In this document: positions 45,443 to 57,458 of the stretch, in pieces
Position numbering within the stretch: position 1 is the first letter of the stretch
Layout of the letters: every line of letters starts with the position of its first letter
Origin: Roridomyces roridus
Lineage: Eukaryota; Basidiomycota; Agaricomycetes; Agaricales; Mycenaceae
Direction: 5' to 3'
Assembly (NCBI GenBank): GCA_029378245.1
Contig: JARKIF010000035.1
Span: forward strand, 124,001 to 188,000
DNA: 64,000 bases
The notes under the pieces: model-generated
Databases searched by the model: none
The model's input: the letters and a program-made list of their open reading frames with translations, nothing else
What the model was told of the DNA's origin: nothing
Position numbers and translations under genes: made by a program

Positions 45443-46370
45443 CTAGATCACGAAAAACACCTCACCCTTCCTCGCTGAACTTCCCCTGACCACCACCTGC
45501 TCAAGCGCCCCCCAAATCTTCCCCTCCTTATCCGAATGCGCCTCCCGGACCTGGAACGGCTCCCCATGCCGGTATAACACGACCCTCTCCTCGTCCGCGA
45601 GTCGGGCAGCCACTGCCACGAGCGTCGGCGATTCAGCTGGCTGGTCGACGCGCAACCCACATATTCGCAGGGACTGGAAATCCAAGAATGCGAGGACGGC
45701 ATCTGTGATGGCTAGGACTTCCCAAGAGGCGAGTACGCGCGCGCCGAAGGTGAGGTCGAGAGAGAGATGTGTGAGATTCGGGAGAGTAAAACCCGACGAG
45801 TCGAGGTGCGGCCAGGTGCTCCACTGCTCCCAGATGTTGACGACGGTGAGGTGCGTGAGCTGTGTAAAGAAGGGGAGGTTAAGGTGTGGGTCGGGCGAGC
45901 AGAGGACGCCGTGCCAGGCTGCCAGACGTTTAGGACGGACTCCCACTTCCGATAGGCACTGCGCGAGGGGGAGGCGCTCTGTAGAGATGAACCACGTCGT
46001 CAAGTTCTGAATCCCACTGCATATCTGGCCAATCCGGCGGATTTGGTCCACGGGCATGTCGTAGACGATGGATAGGGATTTGACGTGGATGGAAAAATAG
46101 CATCCCGGTTTGTCGTGCGAGGTCTCGATCGTGCGGAGAAAGTTGTTGGTTGTGCGTTGTCGGGAGAGGCGTACTGTCGAATACAGCACGATTTCTACCC
46201 TGAGAATTCACGAACCAAGCGTTAACCTTCAGCGTAACAGGGTAGTCCAGGAAGACGCACCAGTTCCGCACGCAACGCGACACGAGGGCGAGATTGAGCG
46301 CGCTCCTTCCATCCTCTCTCGCAGCAGTCTCGAAAATGGCGCGCAAAATGTCGGGGATGAGGACGGACAT
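45443..46370 (-). CDS. F-box-like protein (288 aa)
   Basis: Exon 1 (46370-46261) and exon 2 (46199-45443) join across a 61-bp intron, codon TGG being split. The start MSVLIPDILRAIFETAA and SALNLALVSRCVRNWVE fit the F-box-like motif common in mushrooms (a LPxEIxxxIFxxA start and LxLVSRxVxxW). The rest has spaced leucine-rich phrases typical of such proteins: GIQNLTTWFISTERLPLAQC, LTHLTVVNIWEQWSTWPHLD, LPNLTHLSLDLTFGA, ending VVVRGSSARKGEVFFVI. The family usually links substrates to an SCF ubiquitin ligase through Skp1; most mushroom members are uncharacterised. Confidence 0.65.
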
Positions 46371-47437
46371 TCACATTCATGATAGTCCGGCAATTTTCAA
46401 TGTCGCATCCTTTAAATGTGTCGGATCTCGAGAAGAGCTAAAAACATTATTGTCTGATCTCCGTGGAGGCCTCGGAAATAAAGCCCGCAATCACCCCTCG
46501 ATAAGCCAGCGCCAACGCCAAGAATCAGATGGTCTCCTTTGAGCACAAAGAAGAGAAACTCGCCGGAATGGGCGACTGTGCCGTGAGAAGTGTCAGCCTT
46601 CCTGTGACCATCGCGGGAAGCCATATCGCGCCACATTGCGCGCCCTACCCTCGGTGAATGAGAAAAACCTGACATCCATACCGTTAGCTCATGAGAGCGC
46701 GCAGAAAATAAACAAGTATCCCCGCGGCCCCGTGGTGAACAGGGCAGACATGAGAGAACAGCTGTAGAGCCAGATTCCCGTTCTCCCGCGACGCTCAAGA
46801 CCCACTGGGAGCAGTGGACATTCTCCTATACACCGGGCGGGGCTGGATTCTATTATTCTTCATTGATATTGAGCGCTAACGGCAACGGTCAAGAGAACAC
46901 GCCGTTCAAACATGCCTTCTGTAGCAGGCTGGACCTCGAGAAATTATGTAATAAGGCGCACTCTGACTGTTTCGCACCCAAAGAAGCATGCTGCACTTCA
47001 GCTAAATTGAGAACGGGTAAAAGTATGCATGAAGTTAAGTTGAATGCCAGCCAGTTCGGGGAATACACCATATAGAGTAGCGCCGCTCAGTCGCACGACA
47101 GCCGCGTCGGCGGAGGTTTATCGGCGACGGTGTTTCAAGGGAAATATGGCCTTGTCAAGACTGCCGCGACCATCGAGGACGAATTTGAGTGCCGAAATGC
47201 CGCGCGGGACGTATGGAAGTACGAAGCACCACGCCGTATGGGGAGTAAAAAATGTCAATGAAGCCAGATGACCTGCCAGCCCGGATTCGAACCAAGGGGA
47301 ACCGGAGGGCTGTCAGTACAGGTGATTGCAGATATCGACTTCGAACACCGAAATCTAACGCTGTGAAAGGGAGGTAAGCAGACGACTAGGAAGGCTTGAC
47401 AGCAAACGCACCTCCACACAGTATTTGACCCGTTGCC
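46371..47437. other. Gene-free stretch
   Basis: Frames on both strands lack recognisable motifs. At 47283-47297 CGGATTCGAACCAAG is a reversed tRNA-like B box; flanking bases do not form a tRNA. Confidence 0.4.
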
Positions 47438-48462
47438 TCACCACCCCCTCCTCCTCCAATCCCCTCTCCCATCCCTCCCCCGATGCGCCTCTTCCACCTC
47501 CCGCCTATTAAATACATCCTCATACCCACCATGTACAGAACTCGGCGTCTCGCTCCCTCGCATCTCGCGCTGCTTCCTCCGTATAAGCTCCTGCGCCCTC
47601 TCACGCTCGGAAGATTCGCGTGTCAAGCGTGCTTGGACCTCTGGCGGTCGAGAGGAAGAGGAGGCGAGGGCATGGAAGTGCGAGGACGGTACGTCGAAGA
47701 GGAGGAGGAGGAAGAGCCCTGTCCCTGTCGGGCACGCACTGCAAGTTGATGCGTTATAGACGTGAGCGGGTCGTGGTATGTGGATTTGCGCATCGTATCG
47801 CGCCGGCTACAGAGTCCGTTTGGTCAGTGAGTGAAAGGAAAAGACGCCAGATGACGCACCGTTTCTCAGCTTCGACCTCCTCCTCCTCAGTAGAAGCAGG
47901 CTCCTTAGCGCACCGCTCGGTGTACCACGGCTTGAGGTCTTTGGCGGACGGAGCCAGCGGGAACCCACGGTCGGTTTCGACGGGGTCTGTCTTGTTCTTG
48001 CCTTTGCTGGCCGACGCAGTGCGGATGGCTGTGGCGATGGTGCTCTACATTGGCGTGCGCACACTGATTAGTGGATACGGAATGCAAGAAAGTGCAACGC
48101 ACCTGTTCCAGGTCCTCAAAAAAGTTGATATGCCCGCCTGTCGTTGGGAGGACTGCAGGCTGCATCGAGCCTCCGGCCGCAGCGAGCGCCTTCATGTCAT
48201 CGTCATCCTTGCGTTTCTTCGACCCCGAGGGCTTGGAACCTGCGCGTTCTCTAAGTCTGTCGATACGCGCTTCCGAGTCCTAAGTGAATGGGCTGTGAGG
48301 TGTTGAATGGTGAGACCGAGACGGACGCACGGCAAGCATCATCCGGCCTTCTTCCTTGGACTCCTTCAATCGCGCTTCCTCCTCATCCCTCCGGACCTTC
48401 TCGATGTTGTCCCGCCGGTAGGGATGGTAGGACTTGTGGTGCGCGATATTGAGCTTGCCCAT
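47438..48462 (-). CDS. CIR_N-domain protein, LENG1-like
   Basis: Exons 48462-48331, 48279-48103, 48044-47860 and a final part from ~47806 to 47438 containing one more probable intron. The N-terminus MGKLNIAHHKSYHPYRRD then NIEKVRRDEEEARLKE is the CIR_N motif (N-terminal domain of CBF1-interacting corepressor, also in LENG1). Next come EARIDRLRERAG, a Lys/Asp stretch, and GGHINFFEDLEQ, also typical of LENG1-like proteins. The C-terminus is Arg-rich (ERERAQELIRRKQREMRG, ending WRRRGW). These are nuclear proteins linked to transcription or splicing in other eukaryotes. The last third of the model is less certain than the start. Confidence 0.72.
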
Positions 48463-49170
48463 GGTGTCGGAAGACCGAGAGGCGGTGATGACTCAGAGGA
48501 CGAGGATGGGTGGATCGAGTTGCGGATGGAACTCAGAAGGGTGCCTTGATGAGGAAGGGAGTGGGGAGGTCCGGAGGTCGTCCGCGTCGGAGTCGGCGAT
48601 GACGGTCACAAGCAAGAGCAGTTGATGCGATGATTGATCCATAGCGGTGCAAGCACCCTTCTTCCTGGACTATGACAGTCCTGTCACGCCGGATCACCCT
48701 GATCGGGCAGCCGTCGCTTGGGACTGGGAATCTTGATCGGACTGATTACGGGCGCTGATCTCCGTTCGGTTCGCAGGTCCGAACTCACGTGCGTGGCTTG
48801 GCTCGCACCACCTCCTGGCGGCGGCAGCGACGCGACGGCAGTGATCGACGGCGGCAGCGACGGGGCGTTTCATCGCTTTGCTGTCGCCGTCTTCCTCGTC
48901 TTGCTCTTGCTCGGCCTCCTCTCGCTTTTCGACCTCGCCGCCGCCCTCTTCGTGTCCGCCTTCCGAGTCCGCCTTTATTCTAACGGCTTGACGGGCTGTT
49001 CTGGAGAGGCCAGTGTGTCCATGCCCAAGGAGGTCTCGGGGGGTGCCCGCTTGCTTCCCTTCCCTAAGATCGGCTCCTACGGCGTCCAAGTTGCAGGGGA
49101 GTGGGAAATAGAACATATCTCGTTGTGCGTGTTCACGTTTTGAATGCCGGCTGATACTCATTGACACACA
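48463..49170. other. Region between the LENG1-like and SAP genes
   Basis: Long frames overlap on both strands. On the plus strand the frame ending GEWEIEHISL can splice (donor at ~49127, acceptor ACACAG) into the SAP exon, so part of it may be that gene's first exon. On the minus strand an acidic frame (EKREEAEQEQDEEDGDS) is also open. I cannot choose. Confidence 0.3.
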
Positions 49171-50693
49171 GAAACGTATCGAATAGGCAGCTATCGGAGC
49201 TGTGCGACCGCTTCAAGCTTCCGCGCTCTGGCAACAAGTCCGAGCTCACCGCCCGGCTCACAAAGTTCAGCAGTAATCAATCCCCAACTTGGAATAGGTG
49301 CGCGTTCTCAACATTCCGTTGTCTCCACGACTCCATATACATTAGCCTCCTCCCCGGTGCTACAAACCCTCATAAAGGGCATCGCAAACTTAACACCAAA
49401 GCTAAACCAAAGATCTCCGAGTTGCGTACACAACAGCACTTCCTCGAGGATGGAGCGGTTCATCCTCAAGCTGGATATATGTCCGTGGATGGACAGCAAG
49501 TGATATCTAAGAGAGAAATTATTCGGAACTGGGTGAGTGATTCTCGGCTCGCGGCTCGTCTCTTACCTTCCTCAATATGTATATTAGTCTTCGAACATCA
49601 CATCCAAGTACCCATTCAAGCCCGTTCCCCCGCCGGATACCCAGGCCAGCATTTATACCAGTGTCTCCCACGGCTCGACGACGTCTCCAGGTACAGGGCA
49701 ACCTGGGGTATATTCTCTTTCTTTCTCTACGTCTTCGCCGATGTTCAATTTTGGGGACAGATTTCTACAAACACATCTCACGCAGGGATTGTCTCCCTGT
49801 TCCAAAAGTTTGTCGATGATCACCATATTACGATCAGTGCTACTCCCTCAAACTTATCCGTGTCGGCACCCCACTCCAGTCCCCTTTCTGACTCGACTGC
49901 GCAGACTGTGCACGAGATTCCGTCCGACCATCCAGTGGCAACAATTCCGTTTGTGCAGCATACTCAGACTCCCCCAGAGCTTCCGGCTCAGCTCTCGGCG
50001 TCGCATTCGAATGTGCACGCCGCAAACACAGCATTCCAGGCTCCGAGTCCCGTCTCTGGCGCCACAGGCAGTGCACCTGCCTCTTGGCGTTCCATTCTTC
50101 TCGCGGGGGAGCGGGAGGTCCATTGCCTCACTTCCAAGCTTCCCGATCCTCCGCTTTTCAGTATTGCTGATGATCCTGACCGGATTCTCGAGGTCTGGAA
50201 TGATAGGTTTCCCACCTGGAAGGGTTCGTCACCACTCACCATCAACGGCGTCCCGATCCCTCTCGTCTATTGGGCTCAGTTGTACAAACACTCGAAAAAT
50301 CCCAAATGGCACGGTACAAGGGGTTCGTGGTTTCAATGGAAGGTGCGTATTCTACCCAATCTTGATTATTTTTTGAGCTCACTCTTGTCCTAGGTTTTGG
50401 TTGAGGCGATGACCAGGACTACCCTCGACGACTTTTGGGTTCGCTTCTCGGCTTCTGACAAGAACGGCGTTGTACGACGGTTACCGCTCACCCGCATCCT
50501 GACAGCTCTGACGGCCGAACGGAAAGAAGAGGATGCACGCCTTGCGGTGTTGGCCAAAGCTGAGCTTCCACCAAGCCAGCTGATGTATCGGAAGGGTTCA
50601 GAGTGGAAGCCATACCAGAAGAACGATGCACTTGCACGGATTTACCGCCGGTTCAAGGGGTACAACACGGAAGATTCAGACGATTCAGATTAG
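49171..50693 (+). CDS. SAP-domain protein paired with a tyrosine recombinase (5' end unresolved)
   Basis: The first clear exon opens with the SAP motif: NRQLSELCDRFKLPRSGNKS then ELTARLTKFS, a helix-extension-helix fold that binds DNA. After an intron (~49298-49344) comes LLPGATNPHKGHRKLN, and after further introns a Pro/Ser-rich middle. The C-terminal part looks folded: SWRSILLAGEREVHC, FPTWKGSSPLTINGVPIPLV, then after a last intron (~50344-50393) VLVEAMTRTTLDDFWVRF and LTRILTALTAERKEEDARLA, ending in an acidic tail. It ends 35 bp from the end of the recombinase gene. Probably an accessory DNA-binding protein of a Crypton-like element. The true start lies before 49171, and the splice near 49690-49830 is uncertain. 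Confidence 0.65.
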
Positions 50694-50728
50694 CTATATT
50701 CCACATTAATAAAATTTTGGCATTTAGC

Positions 50729-52436
50729 TCAAATACAATGGCAGCTGCGACCACATGTGTAGCACTTCACAGATGGGGCACGATTGGGATTCATGAAGTC
50801 CTCCCGTTTCTCCTGTGGATCGTCAGCGTAGGATATCAAATACTTGACGATTGTCATGCTGCTGAAATCTGTACTCCATCCGCCCCAATCACAGATACGC
50901 CGCAGTCCCCAGCGGCAGGTGGTGTACAACCACTGACATCCTCCGCGACGAAACGAGTGGGTTCCGTAGGGAGCGGGGAAAATGTGGATGTCGACCAGGT
51001 TGTTTCGGAACATTTCCAGAAATGTTTCACTTGTCTATTCACAAAAATCAGCGCATCCAAATATCTGAGAGATTGACTCGCACCATATGCTCATTGTTGA
51101 CGGATATACGGTCACCTGCACCAATTTTGCGGAATAGATAGCCTTCGTCTACACCCGCTGCCCCCAGGACCTCCAACCATTCAGCAAGTGCCCGTACCGG
51201 GCAAAGGTAAGCGAGAGGCTCGGGCAGCAGGTACAAATAAAATGGTTGGACATCTAGAGTATTCATTGAGTGTCGCATAGAAGGGAGACAACCGACTTAC
51301 TGCCAAATTGATGAGTCTTGCGAAAAGGGAGGGTCAATTTGACACATGTCGGGGTCACAAACTGAATGTCCTCCAGCCGTATCTTCAGTACTTCATCGAA
51401 GCGGAGGAGACAGAGAAAGGCCAGAACATATGTGCACTGGAGGAGTCGCCGCATACGACCGCCGGCCCACTCGTGATCCTTCTTGGGTGCAGAACGTCTT
51501 CCGGGTGTGTACGACTTGATATCCCCAACGTCAGGCTGATGATTGTAGTTGTAGAGTTCACGGATAATTTCCTGGAATTCCTCAATGAACATTATAAGAA
51601 GAATTTTCTGAAGCTTACTGCGGTGATTGCTCTAGAGCTAGTGGCGGTTTGCCCAGCTCGAACCTGTTATCATACATCAGTAAGCTAAATCACGAAGATA
51701 ATAGATAGAACTTGACCTTACGGCGGCGTAGACTGGTCATATATATCGCGACCGTATCGGATACAGAGGGATTACCCATCATCCGACCACTGACCTCACT
51801 CCGGTGCCAGGTTAGAGATCCGAGCCCGTGAATGCGGCCGAACGCGTAGGTCATAGCTGCCCGCATCTTTTGGGCATGTACGTATCCGTTCCGAGTCTCA
51901 GTGTGTGGTTTTGCCGTCCCATCTGGGTTAATTTCATCGCATCTGACGAGACAAGTCAGTAATCAACTGTCGACTGAGTTGAAGTAACTCAACTCGCTCA
52001 TTATCCACAGGCAGATGCACAGCGGAGTAAGATCACCCGGATTCTTGGTGAAAAATGCGTCCCCGGGCTTGATCAGCTTCACCGAGATGAGATATTCACG
52101 GCATTTGTTCATCAACCTGAAGTCTGTTAGCCGCGCGATTGCTAAGTGAATAGACACTTGCCGTTTATATTCCTTGTCCGTGTCTTCAGTTACACCCTTT
52201 GAGGCCTCCGCAAGGACACCCTGCAACTCGGCTATGTCCATATTCTCTCCTCCGGTTGATTTCCCTCCTTTCTCACCGCTGCCTAACTCGTCTCCGTTCT
52301 CTTCATCATCCTCGGGGAATGTTTCCCCCTCCGCCTCAAGATCATCTTGAATGTCGTTGGGATGGGGTTGATCCTCATTGCCGGCGTAGATGGTGTTTCG
52401 CAGGGTGTAGAGTAGCGAGTGGTCGTCCGCTGACAT
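50729..52436 (-). CDS. Crypton-like tyrosine recombinase
   Basis: The protein starts MSADDHSLLYTLRNTIYAG with an acidic region, then CREYLISVKLIKPGD. After an intron (about 51956-52017) it continues CDEINPDGTAKPHTETRNGY, MTYAFGRIHGLGS and VSGRMMGNPSVSDTVAIYM. Later exons hold the catalytic core: LAFLCLLRFDEVLKI (first Arg), FRKTHQFG, CPVRALAEWLEV, then APYGTHSFRRGGC (the H-x-x-R motif) and TIVKYLISYAD with the candidate nucleophile Tyr. The end NPNRAPSVKCYTCGRSCHC carries a Cys/His cluster I recall from many mushroom relatives. The enzyme should cut and rejoin DNA through a 3'-phosphotyrosine. All three signature motifs are present. Exon edges between 51240 and 51720 are approximate. Confidence 0.72.
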
Positions 52437-54850
52437 GGTTTCAGAAAAGAAGGTGTATATTGCCCCTGTCTACGATCGAACATGTACACAAACCTGAATA
52501 CATACAGTGCCCCGTGAGCCAGGAGAAAGAAAAAACCGGAGCGGTGTGCACCCCGCCTCAGGGCCGCCGGAATTACGGCTAACAGTTGACCGCTGCAAGC
52601 AACGCACTGGATTCATGGTCAGCACAATGAGCAAAATCACAGAGGGATGGACCCACAACTGGACGCTTTCCATGAGTCTCCACGCTCTCCCAAATACGCT
52701 GCTAACGGTGAGCCATGTGCGAATCGGCCGCTCGGGTCGCGAGCGCATCCGAGCCCCATTGAGAACACGGTGACGGGCCCCGCTATTCACATTCGCTAAA
52801 CGGCTGAGAACCGCGCACAGCATGGTGAGAAACCCGCTCTGCGAGTAACACCGGCTTACCTTCTCGTTCCTCCCTCCCACCCACAATATCAGCAGCAGGC
52901 GGCGACGCGCACTGGCGTCAGCGCGTGGTATTGAGGAGGTGTCTGTTTCATGTCAATGTCTCGTAGAAAGATCATTTGCTCACTTACCAGCTGCATCGCG
53001 TAACCCAAATGGAGACCGCCGTTCACCTATGTACGGTGTCTGAGTCTCGCACGCACGAGAGATTGCCGGGAAATTCATATGGCCAATGCAGAGGAAGTGC
53101 GGCTAACAACAAAGAACAGGCTGAATGGTGGAGGGCGGGTTGCTCCGAACGATGGGCTCGTGAACCAGCATTGAGTGCGTGGAGCCACGTCCAACGCGTA
53201 CAAAGGGCGGACCCTGGGTATGGAATGGATGAGTATTCGTCGAGAGATGAAACCGTGTGCGGACGCATCACACATCCATGCTATACGCCAAACCCGCACT
53301 CGTCGATGGGATAGCCTGGGATAGCGGTGGAGGGATAGCGGGTTGTGACTTGCGCGCATTGGGAGGTGGTTAGAGATGGGGACGGCCCTCAATGAGTCTC
53401 AGCCATCTCTGACCAATGCTGGGGTGATTACTGCGCCGTTTGTGCTTCAGGTGTGTTGAAAACGAGGAGGCGTACGCGTCGTCATGGTGGGAGCGGACAA
53501 GCTGATATACATCATCAAAACAACCTGAGCAAATAACGCGTCCAAGACGCGTCGCACGCCAACCTCGGTCCTAGGTATATCAAGACCACATGTCTGTAAA
53601 AAAAACACTGACTGGCCCACTCCGTGTGTATTCATGTGAGTAACAGCGTTTACCGCACTGTCGTACTGCAATATTAGCTAGATCACTCAGGATTGCTCGA
53701 ATTGCCGTATATCCCGGCTCGATGCCAGGACTGTCCATTATCTCGTCTGGACTGACTTTATCTCGCTTGGACTGTCATTTTTTAGCCCTGCGATGAGTGT
53801 GGCGAGATTTTGGCTGGGGATCCCACAGATGTCAACGCACGAAAAGCACAGTCCCGCTAAATGTACGCGGCCGGCATCGCAGCGGTATGCTGTACAAGAT
53901 CTGGCGCCCGGCTTGCCGCTGCCAAGGTCTTAGCGAGCTCGGCGATGTACTTGGGGTATTGATTCCGAAGCTATCGTAACGGTTGTCTGACTTCATTCGC
54001 TACCTCCGGCTTGACAATTGCATCGACTCGACCTACCCTCTCCTCAGCACACTCTTGAATCTCACCTTCTGCCTCTTTCTTGCTGCGAACGATGTGGCAT
54101 TCGGTTCGAGGGACCCTTATACTTGGATCATCTGTGGTGGCTACAGAGTGAGTACTTGCATTGCATTTCGGTCATTTTGGGGCCGCCCTCTCTTTCCTCG
54201 GAGGCCATTCCATTTTCTTCTGCCCTTTGCTCCTCTCCACACATCCTTCTCGAGAGGCCTGCCGCAACAACGCCTTGCGCAATTGATTTGTCGTGGTGCC
54301 TCGGCCCCACTTTTCTCCCGCGGCTTTGTCCTTTGACGCGTTGGCACGTCAGTACCTCTTCCCTGCTCGCTTTTCTGTGGTTCACAGCCGTGTGTAGCAG
54401 CACCTGGGAGATGCACAGACGACACTTGTGTGGCGGACATTTCCTTGGCAAATGCCTTGGTTATTCCTCCCGGCGCGATTCGGCGCACATTTCACACTTG
54501 CATAGATATTTTTTTCTCTCCACACTGCCCCTTCTGCCCCTTCTATTCGTCCCAACTCCCTCTGGAGTCTACCGGCGCCTGGGGCAGGTGTACAGCCTCC
54601 CTCCTATTTCCTTTGCTCGCTCCGGCTCTCCCTTCCATTTTTCATATTTCCCTCCCTCCTCCCCACGTCCCTTCCTCTCTCTTCGGCGCGCGTTCGTCGG
54701 CGTTGTCGAGCGTTTTGCGTCGGGGCGGCGTTCACACCTGTTCACGCTCGCGGGCTGGTGCGATCGATCGGGCATCCCGTTTGGGGCACTGGCTCGGCTC
54801 CCGTTACGCGCTCCGCACCGATCATGATGGTCACACACCGGACTGTCATT
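52437..54850. other. Gene-free stretch
   Basis: Several frames longer than 100 codons exist (for example 54018-54827 plus, 52470-52886 minus) but have odd composition and no motif. 54180-54700 is strongly pyrimidine-rich on the plus strand. Confidence 0.4.
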
Positions 54851-55130
54851 GATCCCGGTTCCAGCCCTACTTCCCCTACTCTGGGGCGGATCATAACGGC
54901 AGGACTAGAAATATCTGCCGGTAGCGGCTTGTGATCAACATAGGAAACATCTTACGTGAATTGCGGAGAGTAATGTGGATCATGGTGGGAATTGATGGAG
55001 TAAATTTTGCAGGCCATCAAAACATTCAGCCCCACAGAACTCTCCTCTTGACAGAGTAGGGGATCTGTGTGATGATTGATCTGTGTGATGGATCATCAAA
55101 AAGCACCAATCCGATTAATACAAGACCCAG

Positions 55131-57225
55131 ATTCGAACTGGTAGTCAGCGTTTCGCGCATCGCCGAACCTCATCGACTGAACGTGGGCACGTCGCACGAT
55201 AAGTACCCGTGTTTCTTCTCTTGATAAAAACAATGGTGATTCCTGAATGAGACATCCTGCAGAACAACGAACTTGGGCATGGGTAGCCGCACCAAAGCGT
55301 GGGCAGATCTGCTGTTAAAAACTCACTGGAAATATAGCTTATCGCTCAAGCAATGTTTCCAGCGAAACAAAAACGTGAACGCCTCGGAGAACTGCAGTGG
55401 ATCCCAAGCTCGGACTCGAACCAAGATTACGCTTCATCAGCGCAGTGTCAGTGAAGAACAGCCTCTGGGGACATCTTCCGTCACTCGGTGAGGGAAAGAG
55501 TGCTCCAGTCTGTTCCCAGTCTATCTAGCTAGCTGCTGTGTGCACCGAGCCCCAGAAAGCTTAGGCCAGTAATCCGAATGGGAGCTTGCATTTATCTCTG
55601 GTTGGCCCTGCAAAGTACGGTTGGGCCTTGCTGGACTGAACGTGAATACTCCGCTCGTGTAGCATCGCCCATGGCCAGCTACACACTCGAGGTACATCTC
55701 AAACTCGCCATAAAAAATGATCGCGCTGGGAAGGCACCAGAGCCGAACTCGGATTCGAACCAAAGACTAGGCTTCATAATCGCCGCCTCATTGAAAAATA
55801 CCGTCTTTAGCACAGGAGTGCATCTGCCACCTCGCGCCTTGGTGAAAATCCAGGGAGGACCTGTAACAATTGTTATGCTGTATTCTCAAATACAGCCTGT
55901 CTAAGCGCTAGGGTTGAGTATTTATGTAAGCGCGGCCTAATTTCAATCGAAATCGGTGAATCCAGCCGCGGGCGCCGAGCCCCACGTACCATATACGGCA
56001 TCTAGTTGCAAGTAATTCAACTCGCCAGCAGCTCAGGCCGTCAGCAAGAACCGCGAGCTTGCGGGTTGAAAGGAGTGAATTCCTAGGACCCCTGGCCGAC
56101 TTGAGTCAAAGGCATAGGTTTTTTTTCTAGCGCAGGCACTTGAAAATTGAATCCTGCCGGACTCGGAGTGACCAATCGACGTCACGACTCACAACCGCTG
56201 TTGCCGAGGTGAATATATGCACGAGATTCTGATGCATCCATGTAAGCCAGACTTGGCTCAGCTGCTTTAGATCCAGCAGATGCTGTTTCCATGTAACATT
56301 TGAAGAGCCTCTGACGCATGGACTCAGCGCATCTGCCGTCCATTTGAGATCTGAAATCTGCCAATTTCCAGCAGAAAGTCTTGGTTCGAATCCAAGGAAG
56401 CTCTGTTCCATTGAACATTTCCTTTTGAAGTGAGATATCGCTTGGACTCGGAGTGAAGGCAACGGCTACAGTAACTGGGATGTCCGGATCCAATATCTGT
56501 ATGTTACTATGTAGCACTTCGACCGGCTTATAGTGACACCAGACGGTCCCTGGTTCGAATCCACTGCAGCCCATTGCACTCCACGAAGATAACTTTAGCG
56601 CTACATCGAATCGCTGGTCCTTTTGTCCAAGCCTGCGAGCACGTTGAATCGAGGAACTTGAGTTTGAATAGCCAAGCTAACAGGCCGTATTGATCCATCG
56701 CCGGCTTAATGATGGCTCGATCCCGCCGACTGATAATGGATCATCGGGGTTCTTCGCATGGAGTCGTCCAGGTCCGGTTATGGCACGCAGCATGCGTGAA
56801 CCGCGTAGAAAGTACAGCCCTTGGTTGCAGGCCGTCCCTTATGTGAGCACCGCGAATCCCGGTTGATGCGTCCCCTCGTAATTCATGGACAATTCTTTTA
56901 TGGAACTTCTGCTTCCGACACAAAGACTCAGAGTTGAGACCGACGCAATTGGATGAGTATTTGCCAAGGTTTCATTTACAGTGCCGAGCGGATCCGACGT
57001 CATTTCGGGATCAATTTCTGACCTGTCACACACATTCGTTGAGGTTGAAGAGTATTTGAGCAGTCTCTAGCACACCGAGTGCATCTGCTGAAATTTGTTC
57101 ATGGAGGGAGAAATTTAAATTCGGCAGAAGGTCCTGGTTCGATTCCAGGGAGGCCAATTACTTAGGTTCCAATGCTGAGTGATTATCGATCTTTTCAGCT
57201 GAACCTGGTTCGAATCCAAGGAAGT
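55131..57225. repeat. Cluster of tRNA-like boxes (decayed SINEs or tRNA relics)
   Basis: Strings close to GGTTCGAATCC, the tRNA B box, recur: minus strand at ~55132, ~55412 and ~55747; plus strand at ~56383, ~56552, ~57139 and ~57209. The phrase GGACTCGGAGTGA occurs at both ~56160 and ~56443. None folds into a full tRNA by eye. The density suggests repeated insertion of a tRNA-derived short element. No gene in this stretch. Confidence 0.5.
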
Positions 57226-57458
57226 CACTGACCAGAGAGCTGCGTTGTCGCACCCTTTTTGCCAAGACAGTGACTCCGCAGCCTCTTCGCACCTCCGCGG
57301 GAATTCGAGTGTTCAAATGCCGAGCATCCGTGAGAGTTTCTCGGTGATGCGGTGTCGACGGCACAGCCTGCAATTCAATTGCCACTGCCAGCGAATAGCT
57401 TCCATCTCGCTTCTCGCTTCTCGACCATCATCACCAAGGCCTACGCTCACGCTCATGA

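Noticed and set aside
46412..46798. 128-codon minus-strand frame
   Set aside because: No recognisable motif and no neighbouring exon; likely chance.
47280..47345. Candidate tRNA gene on the minus strand
   Set aside because: A TpsiC-like string is present, but no matching acceptor or anticodon arm can be drawn.
48694..49167. 157-codon acidic minus-strand frame
   Set aside because: No recognised motif, and it overlaps a plus-strand frame that can splice into the SAP gene; neither is proven.
54018..54827. 269-codon plus-strand frame
   Set aside because: Composition follows the pyrimidine-rich DNA and two other frames are open too; no domain, no splice pattern.
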